Shown piece after piece: positions 26,109 through 32,900 of a DNA stretch of 64,000 nt; the stretch's first letter is position 1, and the number at the start of each line of letters is the position of its first letter. The stretch comes from an uncultured Chitinophagaceae bacterium (GTDB taxonomy: Bacteria; Bacteroidota; Bacteroidia; Chitinophagales; Chitinophagaceae), in assembly GCA_937958995.1 (NCBI GenBank), contig CALGAP010000006.1:124001-188000 (forward strand), in the 5' to 3' direction. Both the position numbers and the translations under genes were made by a program. A model generated the notes under the pieces. That model did not search any database and was not told the origin of the DNA. It was given only the letters and a program-made list of their open reading frames with translations.

Positions 26109-27334
26109 GCTCCTACCGTCACATGGCTGGTCTCATCTATCAGGATGGCGCCGCCATTTTCCCTTAGTTGCTGGTAAGCGTCATAAGGAACGGGTGAAGC
26201 GGTTTTTATGCTCGCTTTAATAATATCGTTCAGCCCGGCAGTACTCACGCCATATTCTTTTTGCAGCGTGTTCACGTCCAGTTTGTATTCGATATTTTTT
26301 ACCACGCTGCGCACCACGCGACTGTTGATTTGCAGCAGGTACTTGTTGCCTGTAGTTAGTGGCTTGTTGTCCATCCAGCAGAGAAATACTTCCAGTTCCT
26401 GTGAAACCTTCGGCTGGTTGTCGCTTCTTACAATCACATCACCACGACTGATATCGATATCATCTTCGAGGTGAATGATCACGCTTTGCGGGGCAAAAGC
26501 TTCTTCCACTTCTTTGCCGCCTAACTCTATGCGTTGAATTTTGCTTTGTATGCCCGAGGGCTGCACGGTAACGGCATCGCCTTTGCGGTATATGCCGCTG
26601 ATGATCTTGCCGGCATACCCGCGATAGTCGTGCAGTTCGTCTGTCTGCGGACGAATCACATATTGCACGGGGAAACGCGCATCAGTGAGGTTGATATCTT
26701 TTTGAATCTCCACTTCTTCCAGGAAGTGAAGTAATGAAGGACCTTCGTACCAGCCCAGCTTTTCCGATTTCTCTACAATATTATCTCCGTGCACAGCGCT
26801 GATAGGTATATAGGTCACTTCTTTCAGTCCCAGTGAGCGGGCTACCTCTGCATAATCTATCACGATGTTGTTAAAAACATCCTGCGAATAATCCACCAGG
26901 TCCATTTTATTGACAGCCACCACCACATGCGGTATGTGCAGCAGCGAGGAAATGATGCTATGCCTTCTTGTCTGTTCTACTACCCCGTTACGCGCGTCGA
27001 TAAGGATGATGGCGAGGTCGGCAGTGGAAGCGCCGGTAACCATATTGCGTGTATATTGAATATGGCCCGGCGCATCGGCGATGATAAACTTGCGTTTTGG
27101 AGTCGCAAAGTATTTATAGGCTACGTCGATGGTAATGCCCTGCTCGCGCTCGGCACGCAGTCCGTCGGTGAGCAGCGCCAGGTCGATTTCACCCAGTTGT
27201 TTGTTCTTGGTTTGTTTTTCCAGGGCCTGCAGCTGATCCACCATAATGCTCTTGCTATCGTACAGCAATCGGCCAATCAGCGTGCTTTTTCCATCGTCAA
27301 CACTTCCTGCGGTTATGAATCGTAATAAATCCAT
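26093..27334 (-). CDS. cysN: Sulfate adenylyltransferase GTPase subunit
   Basis: The 413-residue translation-factor-like GTPase has the P-loop GSVDDGKSTLIGRLLYD at residues 10-26, the switch region REQGITIDVAYKYF and ADAPGHIQYTRNMVTGAS, and the nucleotide motif VAVNKMDLVDY. With CysD it makes adenylyl-sulfate from ATP and sulfate. There is no APS-kinase (CysC) extension, consistent with the iron-sulfur APS reductase type of CysH in this operon. Confidence 0.96.
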   Translation of the reverse strand: MDLLRFITAGSVDDGKSTLIGRLLYDSKSIMVDQLQALEKQTKNKQLGEIDLALLTDGLRAEREQGITIDVAYKYFATPKRKFIIADAPGHIQYTRNMVTGASTADLAIILIDARNGVVEQTRRHSIISSLLHIPHVVVAVNKMDLVDYSQDVFNNIVIDYAEVARSLGLKEVTYIPISAVHGDNIVEKSEKLGWYEGPSLLHFLEEVEIQKDINLTDARFPVQYVIRPQTDELHDYRGYAGKIISGIYRKGDAVTVQPSGIQSKIQRIELGGKEVEEAFAPQSVIIHLEDDIDISRGDVIVRSDNQPKVSQELEVFLCWMDNKPLTTGNKYLLQINSRVVRSVVKNIEYKLDVNTLQKEYGVSTAGLNDIIKASIKTASPVPYDAYQQLRENGGAILIDETSHVTVGACMIQ

Positions 27335-27349
27335 TGTGTCTTTTTGTTT

Positions 27350-28258
27350 TTAGAAGTAACCGTTTTTCTTTCTGTCTTCCATCGCAGCCTCCGACACCTT
27401 ATCATCAATGCGGGTTTCGCCGCGCTCACTGGTCTTGGTGGCGGTAATTTCATTGATAATGTCGTCGATGCTGGTGGCCTGGCTTTCTACCGCGGCGGTA
27501 CAGGTCATATCACCCACGGTGCGGTAGCGCACTTTTTTTCTTACCACCACATCGGTATCGTCCAGTTTGATGAAATCGGAAACGGCTACCAGTTGTCCTT
27601 CATGTTCTATCACATCGCGCTCGTGCGCAAAATAGATGGAGGGCAATGCAATCTTTTCCCGGCGTATATAGTTCCATACATCCAGCTCGGTCCAGTTGCT
27701 GATGGGAAATACGCGCACATTTTCGCCTTTATGAATTTTACCATTATATATGTTCCATAATTCCGGGCGCTGCAGTTTGGGATCCCACTGACCAAACTCA
27801 TCGCGCACGGAGAAAATTCTTTCTTTTGCCCTGGCCTTCTCTTCATCGCGGCGCGCGCCGCCGATGCAAGCGTCAAATTTGAACTCTTCAATAGTATCGA
27901 GCAGCGTATACGTTTGCAGTGCGTTGCGACTTGCAAATTTTCCCTTGGGCTCGGTCAGGTTTTTTGCCTTAATAGTGTCTTCCACTTTGCGCACAATCAG
28001 TCGCTCACCAATTTCATCAACCAGGCGATCGCGGAACTCAAGAGCTTCGGGAAAATTGTGTCCGGTATCGATATGAACCAGTGGAAAAGGAAATTTGCCG
28101 GGACGAAATGCTTTCAGCGCCAGGTGCACCAGGGTGATGGAATCCTTTCCACCCGAAAACAGCAAGGCTGGCCTTTCGAACTGGCCCGCCACTTCGCGCA
28201 TGATGTGGATGGCTTCCGATTCAAGATGATCAAGATAATCTAGTCTGTACTTACTCAT
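27350..28258 (-). CDS. cysD: Sulfate adenylyltransferase catalytic subunit
   Basis: The 302-residue protein belongs to the PP-loop ATP pyrophosphatase family: ALLFSGGKDSITLVHLA near residue 32, LVHIDTGHNFPEALEFRD, GGARRDEEKARAKERIFSVRDEFGQWDP, and the C-terminal TRIDDKVSEAAMEDRKKNGYF typical of CysD. It is 15 bp upstream of cysN and the two form the ATP sulfurylase that activates sulfate. Confidence 0.96.
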   Translation of the reverse strand: MSKYRLDYLDHLESEAIHIMREVAGQFERPALLFSGGKDSITLVHLALKAFRPGKFPFPLVHIDTGHNFPEALEFRDRLVDEIGERLIVRKVEDTIKAKNLTEPKGKFASRNALQTYTLLDTIEEFKFDACIGGARRDEEKARAKERIFSVRDEFGQWDPKLQRPELWNIYNGKIHKGENVRVFPISNWTELDVWNYIRREKIALPSIYFAHERDVIEHEGQLVAVSDFIKLDDTDVVVRKKVRYRTVGDMTCTAAVESQATSIDDIINEITATKTSERGETRIDDKVSEAAMEDRKKNGYF

Positions 28259-28315
28259 GTTTCACTTTTACCTGTTTTGATTAATCACGGATTTTTATAA
28301 AATCCTCATCCTCGT

Positions 28316-29032
28316 TCAATTATGCACGTGTAATCCGCATTCCTTCTTCGCTGCGTCTTCCCACCACCAGCGTCCTGCCCTGAAATCTTCGCCAGGGCGG
28401 ATGGCGCGGGTGCAGGGTGCGCAACCGATGCTCACAAAACCACGGTCGTGCAGCGGATTGTAAGGAATATCATTCGCATTGATGTACTGGCGCACTTCTT
28501 CGGTGGTCCAGTGCAGCAGCGGATTATATTTGATAACCTGGTTGGTGGCATCCCATTCAACCAGCGATAAATTGTTGCGGTCGGGTGAATGCTCGGCGCG
28601 AAGGCCAGTGATCCATACTTTATTGCCTGCCAGCGCCCGCTTAAGCGGTTCCACCTTGCGTATGAAACAGCAGGCTTTGCGATTCTCTACTGATTCATAA
28701 AATGCATTGGGCCCCTTGTCGGTGATGAATTGCTCCAGCGATTTATAATCGGGATAATACGCGTTGATATGCGTGTTGTATTTTTCATTGGTTCTCGTCC
28801 ACACAGAATATGTTTCGGGAAAAAGCCTTCCTGTATCCAGCGTAAAAATGCTCACGGGCAGGTTGTTGCTCAGTATTTCATGAGCAATCACCTGGTCTTC
28901 AAAACTGAAACTGGTGGAGAAAGTCACCTGTCCAGGGTAGCGGCGGACCAGCTCAGCGATGAACTCGCGAATTAATAGTCTACCTGACTGGTAGGTTAAT
29001 TCGGTAAGCTGATCTGATGTGATATTATTCAT
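28316..29032 (-). CDS. cysH: Adenylyl-sulfate reductase (iron-sulfur type)
   Basis: The 238-residue protein is a CysH-family reductase: FSTSFSFEDQVIAHEIL, LDTGRLFPETY, ITGLRAEHSPDRNNL, the nucleophile Cys in the C-terminal KKECGLHVHN. It also has the paired CC (KACCFIRKVEPLKRAL) and CxxC (GCAPCTRAIRPGEDFRAGRWWWED) that bind a [4Fe-4S] cluster, which marks assimilatory enzymes acting on APS rather than PAPS; absence of CysC agrees. It yields sulfite for CysIJ. It is the first gene of the six-gene cys operon and is preceded by a leader ORF with six Cys codons and by palindromic operators. Confidence 0.95.
   Translation of the reverse strand: MNNITSDQLTELTYQSGRLLIREFIAELVRRYPGQVTFSTSFSFEDQVIAHEILSNNLPVSIFTLDTGRLFPETYSVWTRTNEKYNTHINAYYPDYKSLEQFITDKGPNAFYESVENRKACCFIRKVEPLKRALAGNKVWITGLRAEHSPDRNNLSLVEWDATNQVIKYNPLLHWTTEEVRQYINANDIPYNPLHDRGFVSIGCAPCTRAIRPGEDFRAGRWWWEDAAKKECGLHVHN
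28978..28996. promoter_or_regulatory. Possible palindromic operator inside cysH, site C
   Basis: GTCTAC-CTGACTG-GTAGGT fits the GTCYAC-N7-GTRGAC pattern with one mismatch and lies within the first 20 codons of cysH. It may be a downstream roadblock or auxiliary site, or a chance match inside coding sequence. Confidence 0.35.
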
Positions 29033-29098
29033 AGTTGTTGACGATTCCGGAAAGGTTTTTTTAAAGATTATATAGGGGAAAATGGCAGGCGGGAATGT

Positions 29099-29140
29099 TT
29101 AGCAACAACAACAGGATTTGTTGCAGCAAGACAAATACAT
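29099..29140 (-). CDS. Polycysteine leader peptide upstream of cysH
   Basis: A 13-codon ORF from ATG (29140) to TAA (29099) encodes MYLSCCNKSCCCC: six of thirteen residues are Cys and the last four codons are Cys. It starts about 42 nt after the predicted transcription start and ends 66 nt before cysH. The Cys codons (TGTTGTTGTTGC) contain GTTGTTG, which is complementary to CAACAAC at 29040-29034, the seven bases ending one base before the cysH start codon. An alternative pairing inside the leader ORF (GCAACAA with TTGTTGC) competes with it. A ribosome stalled on Cys codons for lack of Cys-tRNA would keep the cysH start free. The arrangement is seen; the mechanism is inferred. Confidence 0.82.
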   Translation of the reverse strand: MYLSCCNKSCCCC

Positions 29141-29169
29141 GAATTCGATAGCAAACAGTTTTGGCATAA

Positions 29170-29188
29170 GCCTACAAAATTGATAGAC
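29170..29188. promoter_or_regulatory. Palindromic operator at the cysH promoter, site D
   Basis: GCCTAC-AAAATTG-ATAGAC has the same half-site spacing as sites A, B and E. On the minus strand it directly follows the TATCTTTG box, the same geometry as at susC. Confidence 0.65.
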
Positions 29189-29196
29189 CAAAGATA
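29189..29196 (-). promoter_or_regulatory. -7 box of the cysH operon
   Basis: TATCTTTG on the minus strand matches TAnnTTTG and abuts operator D. The -33 region is weak (TTTA rather than TTTG), which would suit a regulated promoter. Transcription would start near 29182. Confidence 0.55.
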
Positions 29197-29223
29197 AGCA
29201 CCGAAGCCGAGAAGTAAAATTTT

Positions 29224-29242
29224 TTCTACCGAATTGGTGGAC
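29224..29242. promoter_or_regulatory. Palindromic operator upstream of cysH, site E
   Basis: TTCTAC-CGAATTG-GTGGAC lies with its centre 54 bp (about five helical turns) from the centre of site D, so the two could bind cooperatively. Its flank GTGGACTATTAA resembles the extended arm of site A. Confidence 0.6.
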
Positions 29243-29273
29243 TATTAACGGGGCTTATACAAACGGGTGTTAG

Positions 29274-29389
29274 TTAGGGATGTTTTGCGAGCTGTCCTGG
29301 TAGTGATCTGCCGATGATATCGGTCCATCCTTCCTTAAAGTTTTCTTTGCGATAAGCAGTAGCTCGATGATAATTGGTTCTGCTTTCAT
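29274..29389 (-). pseudogene. Remnant of an AHSA1/SRPBCC-domain gene with large internal deletion
   Basis: An ATG at 29389 starts MKAEPIIIE, the usual opening of AHSA1-type proteins that follow ArsR regulators. The sequence then passes, in a shifted frame, straight into ENFKEGWTDIIGRSLP, which resembles the extreme C-terminus of the same family (stop at 29274). The ~130 residues in between are missing. The gene begins 6 bp after the original end of the ArsR frame, as in intact ArsR-AHSA1 operons. It cannot make a folded SRPBCC protein. Confidence 0.65.
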
Positions 29390-29452
29390 GATAATTTATT
29401 TTTGTTTTTGATGCGTTGGCTCTTTGGCGAGGAATTCCTCCAATGCAGCGAG

Positions 29453-29722
29453 CTAGCTGTTCCAGAAAGCACGATAACTTTCTGCCCAGTCTGCCACCTC
29501 TTTCAACCGCCGTAAGTCGGGATAGCAATAGCGTTCGCGCCCCTGTTGCTGAATCACTACCAACCCGCATTCCGTGAGTATTTTAATGTGTTTTGAAATG
29601 GCCGGACGGCTGATGCTGAAATTCGCTGCCACACCATTCAGCGTAAGGCTTTTCTTCGATAACAGGCCAATGATCTCACGCCGTGTTGGGTCTGCTATTG
29701 CCTGGAAAACATCTCTTCGCAT
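29453..29722 (-). CDS. ArsR-family transcriptional regulator, C-terminus cut by a nonsense codon
   Basis: The 89-residue winged-helix protein (FQAIADPTRREIIGLLSKKSLTLNGVAANFSISRPAISKHIKIL) belongs to the ArsR group that lacks metal Cys ligands and usually pairs with AHSA1-domain genes. Translation ends at TAG after YRAFWNS, but the same frame continues LAALEEFLAKEPTHQKQK to a TAA at 29396, the normal ending of this family; the TAG is therefore probably a point mutation removing 18 residues. The DNA-binding part is intact, and two operator-like palindromes lie at its promoter, so it may still act as a repressor of itself. Confidence 0.82.
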   Translation of the reverse strand: MRRDVFQAIADPTRREIIGLLSKKSLTLNGVAANFSISRPAISKHIKILTECGLVVIQQQGRERYCYPDLRRLKEVADWAESYRAFWNS

Positions 29723-29735
29723 ATTCTTTTTTTAA

Positions 29736-29782
29736 GTAACCGTTCGGTTACAAATGTAATGGGTAACCGCTTGGTTACAAAA
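29736..29782 (-). promoter_or_regulatory. arsR promoter with two palindromic operators
   Basis: Two inverted repeats, GTAACCGTTCGGTTAC (29736-29751) and GTAACCGCTTGGTTAC (29763-29778), flank a minus-strand TACATTTG box (29758-29751). A TTTG precedes that box by exactly 19 nt, a near-ideal Bacteroidota promoter. The 27-bp spacing of the two operators and their overlap with both promoter elements fit autorepression by the ArsR protein. Confidence 0.75.
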
Positions 29783-29973
29783 CGGATTTTGTAGAGTTTT
29801 TTCAACAGGCTAATTCGTTGATAGGCAGGAACTAAATTTTATCTGGTGCCATAACTGACCTGATTGCAGACATTGGCGTATATTATAATAATAAATGCGT
29901 GTAAACGTTGTATAAAAGTGCTCCGCAGCGTTGACTTACAGACCATTACGCCCATTTTTCTAAAAAACCATCG

Positions 29974-32900
29974 ATGAAAAAGATCTACGCGTTGCATTTT
30001 ATCGTGGCCCTGCTATCACTAACTGCTTCCGCCCAGGATACTCAAAACACTGTGCGCACCAAAGAGGGAAGGCTTACACAACTCAGGAATTTGGTGGGAT
30101 TGCCGGCAGACAGTGATTCTTTAAAACCTTTACAATTCAGGGGAAGACAATACGCCCTCATCCAGTTTGACCGCCTACCCGATGCCAACGACCGCAAATT
30201 GCTGGCAACGCAAGGGGTAAAATTATTCGACTACCTGCCCGGCAATGCTTTCCTGGCCGAAATGCCACAGCAGGTGCCGCCTGCCGCACTGAAAGCGCTA
30301 AAGGTGAGCGGCGTTTATGAAATGAAGCCGGAATATAAGATTGCTTCATCATTGAAAAATTTTATGCCCGCTCGCGACCGCTATATCGCGGTAAGTTTTT
30401 TTGGCGAAATACACAGAAATTCGGTTATAAATATACTTAAGGAAAATGGAGCGCAGGTTGTAGAAACAAAACTGAAACCCAGGAACACCATTTTTGTAAA
30501 TGCCAGCGAAGCGGCTATTCTAAAAATAGCGAAACTGCCTTTCGTCTCGTATATCAGCCCGCAATCGCTGCGTTTTGTGCCGCTCAACGAGAACAACCGC
30601 AGCAACCATGGTATCAGTCCGCTGGCAAATCCCCTGGGAAGAAACCTGCACGGCGAAGGCGTGGTAGTGGGCGTGGGCGATGAAGGAGACCCCTCATTGC
30701 ACATCGATTTTTCGGGGAGATTGATCAACCGGAACCCGATGCCGCCCACCAACCACGGTACGCATACAACAGGCACTGTAGGTGGAGCAGGGCTCATTGA
30801 TCCCAAATACAAGGGCATGGCGCCTAAGACCACGCTCGTTCACCAGTTTTTCAGCGATATTATTGTGAACACACCGCAATTCTTCAGCGAGTATGGCATG
30901 GTGTTGACCAACAACTCGTATTTCACCGGTGAAGATGAATGCCCGGGCAACGGTGAATACAATATCCTCAGCAGCCTGGTGGATGATCAACTACTCAATC
31001 ACCCGGAATTGCTGCACGTGTTTGCCGGTGGCAACGACGGCGGCATTACCTGTGCTCCTTACCCCACTTCATTTGGCACCATCAAATCAGGTTTTCAATC
31101 CTCGAAAAATGTACTGAGCGTAGGCAATATCAGCGTGGCCGTATCACCGTTTGTAATTTCTGCCGGCTCCAGTCGCGGCCCGGTGAATGATGGGCGCATC
31201 AAACCCGAAATTGTTGCGGGTGGCGATGGCGTGACATCAACGCGGGTCAATTTCACCTACGGACAAAGCTGGGGCAGCAGTATGGCTTCGCCCACCGTTA
31301 CAGGTGGACTTGCGCTGGTGTATGAACGATATCGCCAGTTGAATGGCGGCGCCAATCCGCCTGCAGCATTAATAAAGGCGGCTGCATGCAACAGTGCAGA
31401 CGACTGGGGCAACCCGGGTCCCGATTTTACCTATGGCTTTGGTATTTTCAATGCGCGTGCTACAGTTGAGACGATTGAACAAAACCGGTACGTGTTGAAC
31501 TCGGTGTCTCATGGCAATTCTTTCAACTTCAACATCACCGGCGTGCCTGCCGGAACCAGCCAGTTAAAAGTATTGCTTTACTGGCCCGATCAGCCTGCGG
31601 CGCCCAATTCGCCCGTGGCATTGGTAAATGACCTGGATCTTACCGTTACTGCTCCCGGACCAGTAACACATTACCCTTTAATTCTTGACCCTTCTCCGGC
31701 CAATGTTAATTTGCCCGCGGTGGAAGGCGTTGATACCCGCAACAATATTGAACAGGTGGTAATCAGCAATCCCGCCGCCGGCGATTATACCGTGACCGTG
31801 TCGGGTACTTCCATTCCTTCAGGCGTACAAAATTTCGTGGTGGTGTATGAGATCATCAACAGTGGCCTGGTACTTGAGTACCCCAGCGGGGGTGAGACAA
31901 TTGCGTCTGGCGAATTGCAATCCATTCGCTGGAATGTATATGGCGGGGGAAATAATACTTTCAACCTGGAATATTCAACCGACGGCGGTTCTACCTGGAA
32001 CACGATCATCAATAATCTTCCCGCCGACCACAGAAACTATTTCTGGAATGTACCTACTCTTGCCACCAACATGGCACGTGTTCGTGTAACCCAAAACGTT
32101 AGCGGATTCAGTGATATGAGTGCTTACGATTTCACCATCATGCGTGTGCCGTCTACTCCGTCATTCACAATTCCCTGCCCGGGCTATGCAGACATTACCT
32201 GGCCCGCCGTGCCCCTTGCCACCAGTTATGAAGTGGTGTTGTACAAAAACAATACTATGGAAGTAGTTGGCACCACCACGGTCACTTCGTATCGCCTGTC
32301 GGGCCTGAGCCGCGACAGCAGTTATTGGGTATCTGTGGTGCCTTTGGCAGGCAGTGTGCGCGGAAGGCAGGCCAGGGCAAGAAGAATTGTAGCCGACACA
32401 GGGAGTTGTACGCTGCCCGAGTTTGATCACGATTTTGCAGCAATAGCAATAGAAGCACCCACCAGCGGGCGCATGCATACCAGCAGCCAGCTGGGAAGCG
32501 TGCAACCGAAATTACGGATCCGCAATATGGACGGCACCACTTCTGTGGGTTCATTCAATATTTCGTACCAGGTAAATGGTGGTGCGGTAGTTACTGAAAA
32601 CAGCAATGCCACCATACCACCTTTGGACTCACTCACATACACATTCACCACACCATTCGATTTTTCTGCTACAGGCACTTACACCATAAAGATGTGGGTA
32701 GATCACACGGGCGATACACAGCATGCCAATGATACTATCGAAACAGTGATCAAGCATTTAACCAATGACCCTGTCACGATAAGTCCCAATTTCGTAGAAG
32801 GCTTTGAGTCAACCACTGCAGCAACCTACACCCTGAAAACAATGGGCTTTGATGGCTGCGACCGCTGCGATTTTGCCAGCAACAATGCCAATGGCCGCGC

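Noticed and set aside
28978..28996. Palindrome in cysH as a certain operator
   Set aside because: It fits the pattern with one mismatch but lies in coding sequence, so it is listed only at low confidence.
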